Origin: Streptomyces collinus Tu 365
GTDB lineage: Bacteria; Actinomycetota; Actinomycetes; Streptomycetales; Streptomycetaceae
DNA length: 64,000 nucleotides
Direction: 5' to 3'
Assembly: GCF_000444875.1 (NCBI RefSeq)
Contig: NC_021985.1
Span: 6,592,170 to 6,656,169, forward strand
The number at the start of each line of letters is the position of its first letter. The first letter of the stretch is position 1. A program made the translations under genes and the position numbers. Below are positions 11,627-20,738 of this stretch, one piece after another. A model generated the notes under the pieces. That model was given only the letters and a program-made list of their open reading frames with translations, had not been told where the DNA came from and made no database searches.

Positions 11627-12952
11627 ATGCCCGCGAACACCCTCAACCGCGCCCGGACCCGCGCGGCCGTCGGCCTCGGCGTGGCCGCGCTCGCCGCCGG
11701 CGTCACGACCGGCGCCGGACCGGCCGCCGCCCAGCCCAAGGCGGCCCCCGCGGCCGCGGCCGCCGCCGACTGCAGCGCTGCCTACAAGATCGAGCAGAAG
11801 CTCGCCGGTGGCACCACCTGGCGCATGTGCTGGCGCTACGACAGCAAGGCCGGTCTGGTCCTGGAGAACGTCTCCTACCAGCCCAAGGGCGAACCCGAGC
11901 CGATCAAGGTGCTCAACAGCGCCCGGCTCGCCCAGATCGACGTCCCCTACGACGACGGCAGCGTCGAGTACGACGACCTGACCGGCTTCGGCTTCGCCCA
12001 GGGCCTGGTGAACCTGGCGCCCGGCGAGTGTCCCGGCGGCACCATCAAGACCATCCACGTCCCCGACGCCTGGGACCCGCAGCACCCCGACGTCAAGGGC
12101 CTGTGCACGACCACGCGTTCGCGCGGCCACGCCTACCGCATGCAGGGCGACAGCGCGAACAAGGTCTTCCAGGCCCAGGGCAAGGACCTGCTCGTCTACA
12201 CGGTCAACCAGGTCGGCTGGTACGAGTACATGACCGAGTGGCGCTTCCAGGACGACGGCACCGTCAACATGAACGTCGGTGCCACCGGCAGCCTGTCCTA
12301 CGACGACTACGACGCCGGCGACGGCCGCGGCTGGCCCATCGGCAAGGGTGCCAAGGCGTACGCCACCAGCCACAGCCACAACGTCTTCTGGCGGCTGGAC
12401 TTCGGCCTCGACGGCTCCTCGAAGGGCAGGGTCGAGCAGTACGACTCGGCCGTCACCGCCCCCGCACCCGGCCGCCAGGCGCCCTCCGCCAAGACCACCC
12501 GCACCAAGGTCACCAAGGAACTCGCGGGCGACTACAAGACCTACCGCTGGTGGCGGATGGTCAGCGCGACCGGCAAGAACAAGGACGGGCACGCCCGTTC
12601 GTACGAGATCGTCCCCGGTCCCACCACGAAGTACCCGGGCCGCAGCTTCACCAAGCACGACGTGTACTTCACCGAGTACAACAAGTGCGAGCAGTTCGCC
12701 AGCAACAACCCCGGCGCCTGCCCCGCCGGTTCGGGCAAGTCGGTGGACAAGTGGGTCAACGGGCAGACGCTCACTCACCCGGTCGTCTGGATGAACGTCG
12801 GCTTCCACCACATAGCCCGGGACGAGGACCAGCAGCCCATGCCGATCCACTGGCAGGGCTTCGCCATCGCACCCAGGGACGTCACGGCTATGAATCCGCT
12901 CACTCCCGACGAGCTGGCATGGCAGAACGGCCACTGGCGACCCCGTAGTTGA
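11627..12952 (+). CDS. Exported copper amine oxidase-like catalytic domain
   Basis: A 441-residue protein with a signal peptide (residues 1-35, AAA/QP). Length and content correspond to the catalytic domain only of a copper/TPQ amine oxidase, which normally exceeds 600 residues. Family landmarks in order: AGLVLENVSYQ; D117 in YDDLTGF at the catalytic-base position; Y199 in VGWYEY at the TPQ-precursor position; copper ligands H249 and H251 (SHSHNVFWRLDFGLDG); H395 in FHHIARDEDQQPMP. The Asn that normally precedes the TPQ Tyr is Trp here. It probably oxidises primary amines outside the cell, perhaps paired with the preceding protein. An inactive relative is possible. Confidence 0.8.
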   Translation: MPANTLNRARTRAAVGLGVAALAAGVTTGAGPAAAQPKAAPAAAAAADCSAAYKIEQKLAGGTTWRMCWRYDSKAGLVLENVSYQPKGEPEPIKVLNSARLAQIDVPYDDGSVEYDDLTGFGFAQGLVNLAPGECPGGTIKTIHVPDAWDPQHPDVKGLCTTTRSRGHAYRMQGDSANKVFQAQGKDLLVYTVNQVGWYEYMTEWRFQDDGTVNMNVGATGSLSYDDYDAGDGRGWPIGKGAKAYATSHSHNVFWRLDFGLDGSSKGRVEQYDSAVTAPAPGRQAPSAKTTRTKVTKELAGDYKTYRWWRMVSATGKNKDGHARSYEIVPGPTTKYPGRSFTKHDVYFTEYNKCEQFASNNPGACPAGSGKSVDKWVNGQTLTHPVVWMNVGFHHIARDEDQQPMPIHWQGFAIAPRDVTAMNPLTPDELAWQNGHWRPRS

Positions 12953-13057
12953 GAAAAACCTACCTGTCCATCCGGCTGCACCGCCGACCGCTCCCGGAGT
13001 ACCCTTCCTTGATCGTTGAGACGGGGAAGTCCCGGGGTGGCGGAAGGCGGTGCACGG

Positions 13058-14299
13058 GTGGGCTCGGGAGGGCTGGAGCTGCCCCCTGGTGACGAGGGTC
13101 ACGAGGGAAACTCCACAGACGTCCCGCCCGGCGCGGTGTCCCTGGCCCGTCCGATGGACGCCACGGGGTCCATCGGGCCGGAACTGGACTGGGACGCCGA
13201 CGCCTGGCTCGAGGTGCGCACCCGCGCCCAGCGGGCGGGCCGCGCCTACATCTGGCTGAACCTCGTCGAACAGCGGCTGCGCGCGGTGGTCGCCGCCGTG
13301 CTGCGCCCCATCTACGAGCCCGTCCACGGCGACGACTGGGTGGTGGCCGCGGCCGGCCCCGCCGGACAGGAGTGGGTGCAGCGGGCGGCCGCCGTCCGCG
13401 AGGTCAGCCGCCGCAAGGGCTATCTGCTCGACCCGGCCGACGACAACGTGCTCAGCTTCCTCACGCTGCCGCAGCTGCGCGAGCTGGTCGTCCAGCACTG
13501 GCCCTGCTTCGAGCCCTACTTCGACGAGCGCCGCGACCTCGAACTCGCCCTGGACGAGCTGGAGGTGACCCGCAACGTCGTCTCCCGCAACCGCGCGCTG
13601 TCGGAGGCGGTCCTGAACCAGGCCGAGCGGGCCTCGGCCCGGCTGCTGGAGATGCTCGGCGCAGGCGGCGACGTGCCCTCCGCGCGCCGGCTGCCCGTCG
13701 ACGCGGTCGAGGACCTGGTGGGGGACCGGTACGCGGACGTGGTGGCCGTCCACGCCGACCGGGTCCGGCTCATGCGCCAGTTCCCGGCCGAGGACCTCTT
13801 CGGGGGCGCCCGCCGGCTCGACGCCATCGGCATCGGCCTCAACCTGCTGGTGCAGAACTTCTCCGGCCGCCGGCTGGTCCGGCTGGCGGAGTCCGGCTGC
13901 CGGGTGCGCCTGCTCTTCCTCAACCCGGCCTCCAGCGCGGTGAAGCGCCGCGAGCGGGAACTGGGGATGAAACGGGGCGAACTGAGTCGCTCCGTCGAGA
14001 TGAACATCCTGCACATGCGCCGGGTGCGGTCCCGGCTCCGCGACCCCGGCGCCTTCGAGATCCAGGTCTACGACGAGACGCCCCGCTGCACCGCCTACCT
14101 GGTCGACGGGGACGGCGCCGACGGGATCGCCGTGGTGCAGTCCTATCTGCGCGGGGCGCGCGGCATGGAGTCTCCCGTGCTGGTGCTGCGCAACGGCAGC
14201 AGGCTGGTCAAGTCGGACGACCTCGGGGAGGTCGGACTCTTCCCGACCTACCGTGAGGAGTTCGAGCAGGCTTGGGCCGATTCGCGCCCGGTGTCCTGA
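13058..14299 (+). CDS. SAV2148-type HEPN domain protein
   Basis: About 413 residues. GTG 13058 (GSGGLELPPGDEGHEG) is chosen because GGAAGGCGG lies 7 bases upstream; the frame is open back to TTG 13016. The sequence matches the conserved Streptomyces family annotated as SAV2148 family HEPN domain-containing protein (recognised from WLNLVEQRLRAVVAAVLRPIYEP and RKGYLLDPADDNVLSFL). HEPN helical bundles are often RNases or RNA binders, but no R-x4-6-H motif stands out. The C-terminal half (IGIGLNLLVQNFSGRRLVRL, RVRLLFLNP) looks like a separate alpha/beta domain. The role is unknown. Confidence 0.75.
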   Translation: MGSGGLELPPGDEGHEGNSTDVPPGAVSLARPMDATGSIGPELDWDADAWLEVRTRAQRAGRAYIWLNLVEQRLRAVVAAVLRPIYEPVHGDDWVVAAAGPAGQEWVQRAAAVREVSRRKGYLLDPADDNVLSFLTLPQLRELVVQHWPCFEPYFDERRDLELALDELEVTRNVVSRNRALSEAVLNQAERASARLLEMLGAGGDVPSARRLPVDAVEDLVGDRYADVVAVHADRVRLMRQFPAEDLFGGARRLDAIGIGLNLLVQNFSGRRLVRLAESGCRVRLLFLNPASSAVKRRERELGMKRGELSRSVEMNILHMRRVRSRLRDPGAFEIQVYDETPRCTAYLVDGDGADGIAVVQSYLRGARGMESPVLVLRNGSRLVKSDDLGEVGLFPTYREEFEQAWADSRPVS

Positions 14300-14401
14300 A
14301 CTGTCCACCCCGGTAAGCGGAACGCGGTCACCGGATTGTCAGTGCCGCGTGCGAGGGTGGAGGCCACTGGGGGAAAGCACCACCGAGAAGGGGGGCCGCC
14401 G

Positions 14402-15127
14402 ATGGGCTGGCACCGGGAGCTGCTGATCGGCTTCGACCTGGAGACGACCGGGACCGATCCGTACGAGGCGCGCATCGTCACCGGCGCGGTCATCGAGGTC
14501 AGGGCGGGCGAGCCCGTGGGCCGCCGGGAGTGGCTGGCCGATCCGGGCGTGGAGATCCCGGCCGACGCCGTCGCCGTGCACGGCATCACCAACGAACGCG
14601 CGGCCGCCGAGGGCCGCCCGGCCGACCAGGTCGCCGACGCCCTGGCCGAGGTGCTGACCGGGTACTGGAAGACGGGAGTGCCGGTCGTCGCCTACAACGC
14701 GGCCTTCGACCTCACCCTGCTCTCCGCCGAACTGCGCCGGCACGGCCTGCCGTCGCTCGCCGACCGGCTCGGCGGCCGCGCCCCGGCACCGGTCATCGAC
14801 CCCTACACGATCGACCGCCGGGTCGACCGCTACCGCCGCGGCAAGCGGAACCTGGAGGCGGTCTGCGCCGAGTACGGCGTCGTCCTGGGCGCCGCCCACA
14901 ACGCCTCGGCCGACGCCCTCGCGGCGGCCCGGCTCGCCTCCGCCATAGCCGGCCGCCACCCGAAGGTCGCGTCCCTCGGGCCGGCGGAGCTGCACGACCG
15001 TCAGATCGAGTGGTACGCCGAATGGGCGGCGGACTTCCAGGCGTTCCTGCGCCGCAAGGGGGAGGCGGACGCGGTGGTGGACGGCGTGTGGCCGGTGCGC
15101 GAACCGGCGGACAGCCGGACGGCGTAG
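14402..15127 (+). CDS. DEDDh 3'-5' exonuclease (DnaQ-like)
   Basis: A 241-residue protein from ATG 14402, with GAAGGGGGG upstream. All DEDDh motifs are present: GFDLETTGTDP (Asp and Glu), YNAAFDLTLL (Asp) and HNASADALAA (His and Asp). The domain resembles the epsilon proofreading subunit of DNA polymerase III. Stand-alone proteins of this size in actinobacteria are annotated as 3'-5' exonucleases; whether it serves polymerase, repair or RNA turnover cannot be read. It ends 10 bases before a convergent gene. Confidence 0.92.
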   Translation: MGWHRELLIGFDLETTGTDPYEARIVTGAVIEVRAGEPVGRREWLADPGVEIPADAVAVHGITNERAAAEGRPADQVADALAEVLTGYWKTGVPVVAYNAAFDLTLLSAELRRHGLPSLADRLGGRAPAPVIDPYTIDRRVDRYRRGKRNLEAVCAEYGVVLGAAHNASADALAAARLASAIAGRHPKVASLGPAELHDRQIEWYAEWAADFQAFLRRKGEADAVVDGVWPVREPADSRTA

Positions 15128-15137
15128 CCGCCCGCCG

Positions 15138-16001
15138 TCAGAACGGGTACCAGCGCACCGTCTCGTCGCCGTCCCGCAGGGACGCCACCCGGCGCCCGAA
15201 CTCGGCCAGCGCCGCGGGGTTGCTCGGGGCGTGCTGGGCCACCCACGCGCAGCTCGCCGTCTCGCGGGCGCCGCGCAGCACGGCGCAGCCCTCCCACTCC
15301 CGCACGTCCCAGCCGTAGGCGTCGGTGAAGGAGTCGTACGCCTCGGCGGGCAGACCGTAACGGTCGCGGGAGAGGGCCATGACCACCAGGTCGTGCTCGC
15401 GCAGATCGGCGGAGAAGGTCTCCAGGTCGACGAGGACGGGGCCGTCGGGTCCGATGTGCACGTTGCGGGGCAGCGCGTCGCCGTGGATCGGCCCCGGCGT
15501 CAGGCGGGGCGTCAGCGCGGCCGCCGCGGCGGCGAACCCGTCCCGGCGCTCGCGCAGGTAGGCCGCGTCCTCCGGGGCGATCGCCCGGCCCGCGAGCCGC
15601 AGCCAGCGCTCCACCCCGCCCAGCAGATCGCGGGGCGGCAGGGGGACCGGGGGCGCGGGCAGCGCGTGCACGATCCGCAGCAGCCGGGCCAGGTCCCGGG
15701 GTTCGGCCGGCCGTACCGGATCGGGCAGCCGGTGCCACACCGTCACCGGGTGACCGTCCACCAGCAGCGGCTCCGGCTCCGCCGCCCGCACCGCGGGCAC
15801 GTCCGCCCCGGCCAGCCAGCCGGCGATGTCCAGTTCGCGGCGGGCCCGGTCGAGCAGTGTGGCGTCCCGGCCGACCTTGACCACCAGGTCGCCCGCGGCG
15901 AACACCGCGTTCTCGCCGAGGGCGAGGAGCCGCGCCTCCCGCGCCGGGCCCGGCAGCACCTTCGCCGCGGCCAGTACGTCCCGCGCCCGTGCCTCGTCCA
16001 T
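15138..16001 (-). CDS. APH-fold phosphotransferase
   Basis: A 287-residue kinase-fold protein starting at ATG 16001 (MDEARARDVLAAAK). Motifs: FAAGDLVVKVGRD (ATP-binding Lys in VVKV), IHGDALPRNVHIG (catalytic Asp and Asn) and VLVDLETFSADLREHDLV (metal-binding Asp). Unlike the kinase at 365-1345, all catalytic positions are intact. The substrate is unknown; relatives include aminoglycoside and macrolide phosphotransferases and metabolite kinases. It is divergent from a macrolide-glycosyltransferase-like gene, with 173 bp between starts, so the two could share control. That would suit a small intrinsic-resistance locus, but this is inference. Confidence 0.85.
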   Translation of the reverse strand: MDEARARDVLAAAKVLPGPAREARLLALGENAVFAAGDLVVKVGRDATLLDRARRELDIAGWLAGADVPAVRAAEPEPLLVDGHPVTVWHRLPDPVRPAEPRDLARLLRIVHALPAPPVPLPPRDLLGGVERWLRLAGRAIAPEDAAYLRERRDGFAAAAAALTPRLTPGPIHGDALPRNVHIGPDGPVLVDLETFSADLREHDLVVMALSRDRYGLPAEAYDSFTDAYGWDVREWEGCAVLRGARETASCAWVAQHAPSNPAALAEFGRRVASLRDGDETVRWYPF

Positions 16002-16138
16002 CGTCCGCCTCCGCGCCGTCTTCCCGTGCCGTGTCCTGCCGGTGCCCGGCCAGTCTTTCATTCGCGCAGCTCGGACCGGGTGGGAGGGCGGCGGGATGCG
16101 CGCGGTGACGGCCACCGGTGGACGCGGGTGTAAATCAT

Positions 16139-16168
16139 TTGAACGAGACGTCTCGTCTCGCCTAGCCT
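16139..16168 (+). promoter_or_regulatory. Promoter with internal operator palindrome
   Basis: TTGAAC (16139-16144) and TAGCCT (16163-16168) are spaced 18 bases, a sigma-70-like pair. TAGCCT ends 6 bases before the ATG of the glycosyltransferase gene, predicting a leaderless mRNA. The perfect 12-bp palindrome CGAGACGTCTCG (16144-16155) lies between the -35 and -10 boxes, a classical repressor position. Confidence 0.55.
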
Positions 16169-16174
16169 CGGGGC

Positions 16175-17389
16175 ATGACCGCACCCGTCCGGCCCGCCCA
16201 CATCGCCATGTTCTCCATCGCCGCCCACGGCCATGTGAACCCCAGCCTGGAGGTGATCCGCGAACTCGTCGCCCGGGGCCACCGGGTCACCTACGCCATC
16301 CCGCCCGCCTTCGTCGAGAAGGTGGCCGCCACCGGCGCCCGGCCCGTGCCCTACACCTCCACCCTGCCCGGACCCGACGCCGACCCGGAGGCGTGGGGGA
16401 GCACCCTGCTGGACAACGTGGAGCCCTTCCTCGACGACGCGATCCAGGCGCTGCCGCAGCTCGTCCGGGCCTACGAGGGTGACGAACCCGACCTCGTGCT
16501 GCACGACATCGCCTCCTACCCGGCCCGCGTCCTCGCCCACCGCTGGGGCGTCAGGGCCGTCTCCCTCTCCCCGAGCCTGGTCGCCTGGGACGGCTACGAG
16601 GAGGAGGTCGCCGAGCCGATGTGGGCTGAGCCGAGGAAGACCGAGCGGGGCCGTGCCTACTACGCCCGTTTCGCGGCCTGGCTCGCGCGGAACGGGATCA
16701 CCGAGCACCCCGACGCGTTCGCCGGCCGCCCCGCCCGCTCCCTGGTCCTCATCCCCAAGGCCCTCCAGCCGCACGCCGACCGGGTGGACGAGCGCGTGTA
16801 CACCTTCGTCGGCGCCTGCCAGGGCGACCGCGCCGACCAGGGCGGCTGGCAGCGCCCCGACGGCGCCCGGAAGGTGGTCCTGGTCTCCCTCGGCTCCGCC
16901 TTCACCCGGCAGCCCGCCTTCTACCGCGCGTGCGTGCGCGCCTTCGCCGACCTGCCCGGCTGGCACCTCGTCCTCCAGATCGGCCGGCACGTCGACCCGG
17001 CCGAACTGGGCGACGTGCCCGAGGGCGTGGAGGTGCGCGACTGGGTGCCGCAACTGGCGGTGCTGCGGCAGGCCGACCTGTTCGTCACGCACGCCGGCGC
17101 GGGCGGCAGCCAGGAGGGACTGGCCACCGCCACGCCGATGATCGCCGTGCCCCAGGCCGCCGACCAGTTCGGCAACGCCGCCGTCCTGGAGTCCCTGGGG
17201 GTCGCCCGCCGCCTGGACACCGGGGAGGCCACCGCCGACCGCCTGCGCGAGGCCGCGCTCGCCCTGGCCGACGACCCGGAGGTGGCCCGGCGCCTGAAGG
17301 AGATACAGGCCGGCATGGCGCACGAGGGCGGCACCCACCGGGCGGCGGACCTGATCGAGGCCGAACTGGCCGCGGGCCGCCCCATGTGA
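16175..17389 (+). CDS. Macrolide-type glycosyltransferase (MGT family)
   Basis: A 404-residue GT1 GT-B enzyme close to the macrolide-inactivating glycosyltransferases (OleD, MgtA class). N-terminal acceptor domain: HIAMFSIAAHGHVNPSLEVI with the catalytic His, and the family's DLVLHDIASYPA. C-terminal UDP-sugar domain: VLVSLGSAFTRQP, VEVRDWVPQLAVL, then FVTHAGAGGSQEGL and PQAADQFGNA, the nucleotide-sugar signature. It probably transfers glucose from UDP-glucose to a macrolide or phenolic substrate in the cytoplasm, as self-protection or detoxification. The promoter contains a palindrome, so ligand-induced control is likely. No regulator gene adjoins. Confidence 0.88.
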   Translation: MTAPVRPAHIAMFSIAAHGHVNPSLEVIRELVARGHRVTYAIPPAFVEKVAATGARPVPYTSTLPGPDADPEAWGSTLLDNVEPFLDDAIQALPQLVRAYEGDEPDLVLHDIASYPARVLAHRWGVRAVSLSPSLVAWDGYEEEVAEPMWAEPRKTERGRAYYARFAAWLARNGITEHPDAFAGRPARSLVLIPKALQPHADRVDERVYTFVGACQGDRADQGGWQRPDGARKVVLVSLGSAFTRQPAFYRACVRAFADLPGWHLVLQIGRHVDPAELGDVPEGVEVRDWVPQLAVLRQADLFVTHAGAGGSQEGLATATPMIAVPQAADQFGNAAVLESLGVARRLDTGEATADRLREAALALADDPEVARRLKEIQAGMAHEGGTHRAADLIEAELAAGRPM

Positions 17390-17423
17390 CGGCCCCCTCC
17401 CGCGGCGAGCGGGGGGACGGCAG

Positions 17424-17456
17424 GGGCCCGCCGGTTCCCGGGGAACCGGCGGGCCC
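17424..17456. terminator. Strong bidirectional terminator
   Basis: A 15-bp perfect inverted repeat (GGGCCCGCCGGTTCC and its complement) around a 3-base loop lies midway between the convergent glycosyltransferase and MMPL transporter stops. It should end transcription from both sides. Confidence 0.85.
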
Positions 17457-17471
17457 TCGTCGACGGCGGGG

Positions 17472-19721
17472 TCAGACGGTCAGCCTCTCGTCCGTCGCGC
17501 GCGCCGGGGCGGCCGGGCCCGGCTCCGGCGACTCGTCGTGGGTCAGGTCGGGCAGCCGGTGCAGCCACTTCGGCAGGTACCAGTTGCGCTCCCCGAGCAG
17601 GGCCATCACCGCGGGCAGCAGCACCCCGCGGATGACCGTCGCGTCGATGAGGACCGCGGCGGCCAGGCCCACGCCCATCTGCTTCATGGACTGCATGGAC
17701 AGGGTGCCGAAGATCGCGAACACGGCGACCATGATGACGGCGGCGCTGGTGACGACCCCGGCCGTGGTGACCACACCGTGCTGGATCGCGTCCTTGGTGC
17801 TCCTGCCGCGCATCCGCGCCTCGCGGATCCGGGAGACCACGAACACGTGGTAGTCCATGGACAGGCCGAACAGGATCACGAACAGGAACAGCGGCAGCCA
17901 GGTGACGACCGCGCCGACGCCCTCGGCACCCACCAGCGAGGCCCCCCAGCCGTGCTGGAAGACGGCCACGAGGATGCCGTAGGCGGCGCCCACCGACAGC
18001 AGGTTGAGCACGATCGACGTGATCGCGACGGTCAGCGAGCGGAACGACAGCAGCATCAGCAGGAAGGCGAAGACGACCACGAACGCGAAGACCGGTACCA
18101 CCGAGCCGAGGAGCTGGTCGTTGAAGTCCCTGTTGCCCGCCACCTGCCCGGTGATCGGCGCCTGGAGGCCCTCGACCCGGCCGAGGGTGGCGGGCCTGAC
18201 CTCGTCGCGCAGCTTGTCGAGGCTCTTGACGGCCCGGTCCATGTCGGAGCCGCCGACCAGCGGTACGGACACCAGGGCGACGTCGCGCCCCTTCTCCAGC
18301 CTGATGTCGACGGGACCGCGCGAGGCGCCCGAGGAGATCGCCCGCTCCTTGAAGTCGGCCAGCGCCCGCCGGACCTCGGGCGCGTCGATGTCCTTCGCCC
18401 GGACGACCACCTGGGCGGGCTCGGAGCCGCCCGGGAACGCGTCGTTGACCCGGTTGTACGTCTGCACGATCGGCAGCGAACCGCCGAACTCCTGGTCCAG
18501 GGTGAGCTGCTGGGTCTTCATGCCGAGCGCGGGCGCGGCCACGGCGAGCAGCGCGCCGGCCGCCACCACGACGGAGACCAGCGGCTTGGCCAGCACACCC
18601 CGCAGCACGGCGGTCCAGAAGCGGCTCTCGGCCGGCGCGCCCCGCCTGGGGCGGCGGCGCAGGAACGGGATCCGGCCCTTCTCGACCCGCTCGCCCAGCA
18701 GCGACAGCAGCGCGGGCAGCACCGTCACCGAGCCGACCATGGCGACGGCGACCACCATCAGGGAGGCCAGGCCCATCGCCTCGAAGGTGGCGAGACCGGT
18801 GAACAGCATGCCCGCCATGGCCACGCACACCGTGACACCGGAGACGATGACCGCCCGGCCGCTGGTGGCGGCGGCGATCCTGAGCGCGGTGCCCGCGTCC
18901 CGGCCCGCGTCCCGCTCCTCACGCTCCCGGCGCAGGTAGAACAGGCAGTAGTCGACGCCGACGGCCATACCGACCAGCAGCATCACGGAGTTGGCGGTGT
19001 CGCTCATCGGCTGGAGGTGGCTGACGAGCCCCATGAGGCCCATCGTCGCCATGATCGCGGTGACCGCGAGCGCCACCGGCAGCAGCGCCGCCACCAGCGC
19101 GCCGAAGGCGATCAGCAGGATGCCGAGCGCCACCGGCACCGCGGAGAGCTCGGCCTGCTTGAAGTCGTCGCCGAAGGCGTCGTCGTACTGCTTCTTCATG
19201 CTGGCGCCGCCGATCTCCTCGATCCGCAGCGAGCCGTGCTTCGCCTGCACCCCGGCGACGGCGTCCAGCACCGGTGCGACGCGCTCGGCGGCGGTGTCCG
19301 CGTCGCCGCGCATGTCGAACTGCACCAGCGCGCTGCGGCCGTCCCGGGAGATGGTGCGGGTGTCGTAGGGCGAGGTCACGGCGGTGACCTTGCCGGTGGC
19401 GCCGACGGCCGCGACGACGTCGGTCACGGCGGCCCGGAACTCGCCGCTCGTGGCCCGTACGTTCCCGCCCTTGGCCTGGATCAGGACGGTCTCGCCGGCC
19501 GGCTGCTCGATGCCCGCGTCGGCGATGATCCGCGCGGCCGTGTGCGTCTCGCCCTTGAGCTGGTCGTTCTCGTCGACGTCGACCCGGCCGGCCGCCGAGC
19601 CGAGCCCCATGGCCAGGACGACGAACAGCACCCATATGCCGACGGCGGCCCAGCGGTGCCGGGCGCTCCATCCGCCGGCGCGGGCGGCCAGCCCCCGCAC
19701 CCGCACGTCCGTGTTCCCCAT
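17472..19721 (-). CDS. MMPL/RND family membrane transporter
   Basis: A 749-residue protein starting at ATG 19721 (MGNTDVRVRGLAARAGG), with GAGGGGGAC upstream. Organisation is that of actinobacterial MmpL transporters: a first helix (WAAVGIWVLFVVLAMGL), a large extracytoplasmic loop, five clustered helices (ILLIAFGALVAALLPVALAV onward), a second outer loop (~390-540) and a last helix cluster. GVDYCLFYLRRE and GLSMDYHVFVVSRIREA carry the conserved Asp-Tyr pairs of the proton relay in both halves. Substrates in the family are lipids, siderophores or drugs; none is indicated here. It appears monocistronic. Confidence 0.92.
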   Translation of the reverse strand: MGNTDVRVRGLAARAGGWSARHRWAAVGIWVLFVVLAMGLGSAAGRVDVDENDQLKGETHTAARIIADAGIEQPAGETVLIQAKGGNVRATSGEFRAAVTDVVAAVGATGKVTAVTSPYDTRTISRDGRSALVQFDMRGDADTAAERVAPVLDAVAGVQAKHGSLRIEEIGGASMKKQYDDAFGDDFKQAELSAVPVALGILLIAFGALVAALLPVALAVTAIMATMGLMGLVSHLQPMSDTANSVMLLVGMAVGVDYCLFYLRREREERDAGRDAGTALRIAAATSGRAVIVSGVTVCVAMAGMLFTGLATFEAMGLASLMVVAVAMVGSVTVLPALLSLLGERVEKGRIPFLRRRPRRGAPAESRFWTAVLRGVLAKPLVSVVVAAGALLAVAAPALGMKTQQLTLDQEFGGSLPIVQTYNRVNDAFPGGSEPAQVVVRAKDIDAPEVRRALADFKERAISSGASRGPVDIRLEKGRDVALVSVPLVGGSDMDRAVKSLDKLRDEVRPATLGRVEGLQAPITGQVAGNRDFNDQLLGSVVPVFAFVVVFAFLLMLLSFRSLTVAITSIVLNLLSVGAAYGILVAVFQHGWGASLVGAEGVGAVVTWLPLFLFVILFGLSMDYHVFVVSRIREARMRGRSTKDAIQHGVVTTAGVVTSAAVIMVAVFAIFGTLSMQSMKQMGVGLAAAVLIDATVIRGVLLPAVMALLGERNWYLPKWLHRLPDLTHDESPEPGPAAPARATDERLTV

Positions 19722-20093
19722 GACGGGTTGTCCCCCTCGTGTGCGGTGCCGGCCCCCTGCCGCCACCTCCTCGCTTGCTCTCGACGGTAGGCGCCGCGCG
19801 CGGCGGTCTCGTCGTGCTGTCCGGTGAGCTCCGGGGGACGCGGCTCACCGCTGGGGAGGACGGCGGCCCCTTACATCTATCGCCGGCTCTCGGGGCCGTG
19901 CCTCGGGGTGTCCGATCCGCCGACAGAGATCCACTTTGTGATTACGAAAGGTTGTTGAACAAATCACAGCTGCGTGTAGGAGTTGATCCGCACCCTCCGC
20001 ATCGGCCAGAGTTTCGCGGAGTCCGGCGCATGTCCGGGCCCCGGCCGTCGTGCCCGCCCCCACGGGGCACGGCGGCCGCTCTAAGGTGTCCGG
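19722..20093. other. Intergenic region of 372 bp
   Basis: Divergent upstream region of the MMPL and DUF1697 genes. I see no gene. Its middle part (about 19930-20000) is unusually AT-rich for this genome (GTTGTTGAACAAATCACAG). TAAGGT at 20082-20087 is a likely -10 box for the DUF1697 gene, 6 bases before its ATG, predicting a leaderless transcript. Confidence 0.5.
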
Positions 20094-20639
20094 ATGACGA
20101 CCTATGCGGCACTGCTGCGCGGAATCAACGTCGGTGGCAGCAGGAAGGTCCCGATGGCCGACCTGCGCACGCTCATGACCGGTCTCGGGTACGACGGGGT
20201 ACGGACCCATCTGCAGAGCGGTCAGGCCGTGTTCACCGCCGACGGTGGTGACGAGGAGTCGCTGGCGGCCGAGTTGGCCGGGGCGGTCGGGGAACGGTTC
20301 GGCTTCCCGGTCGACGTGATCGTGCGCGACCACGCCTACCTGCGCGCGGTGGTCGCGGGCTGTCCCTTCCCGGCCGACGCACTGGAGCCCAGGCAGCTGC
20401 ACGTCACCTACTTCTCCGCCCCGGTCACCGCCGAGCGGTTCGCGGAGATCGACCCCGGGGCGTACCTGCCCGAGGAGTTCCGGCTCGGCGACCGCTGCCT
20501 GTACCTGTACGCCCCCGACGGCGTCGGCCGCTCCAAGCTCGCCGAGGCGCTGTCCCGGCCGCGGACCGGCAAGGGCCTGATCGCCACCAGCCGCAACTGG
20601 AACACCGTCACCAAGCTGGTCGAGCTGACCACGCCCTGA
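20094..20639 (+). CDS. DUF1697 domain protein
   Basis: A 181-residue protein covering the whole DUF1697 family length. The opening TTYAALLRGINVGGSRKVPMADLR is the signature, and NWNTVTKL near the C-terminus is the second conserved block. The family has a ferredoxin-like alpha/beta fold and is widespread, but its biochemical role is not established. The gene is preceded by a -10-like TAAGGT and no ribosome site, so it probably yields a leaderless mRNA. It is not obviously operonic with the next gene, 99 bp downstream. Confidence 0.9.
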   Translation: MTTYAALLRGINVGGSRKVPMADLRTLMTGLGYDGVRTHLQSGQAVFTADGGDEESLAAELAGAVGERFGFPVDVIVRDHAYLRAVVAGCPFPADALEPRQLHVTYFSAPVTAERFAEIDPGAYLPEEFRLGDRCLYLYAPDGVGRSKLAEALSRPRTGKGLIATSRNWNTVTKLVELTTP

Positions 20640-20738
20640 GCCGCCCGCGCCGGGCACGGACCGCACCCTGATTGGACCACTGAGAACGTCCTGGATTGGG
20701 CCGGGATCTTGAGCCAACGGCGCACTAGCGTCAGCGTC

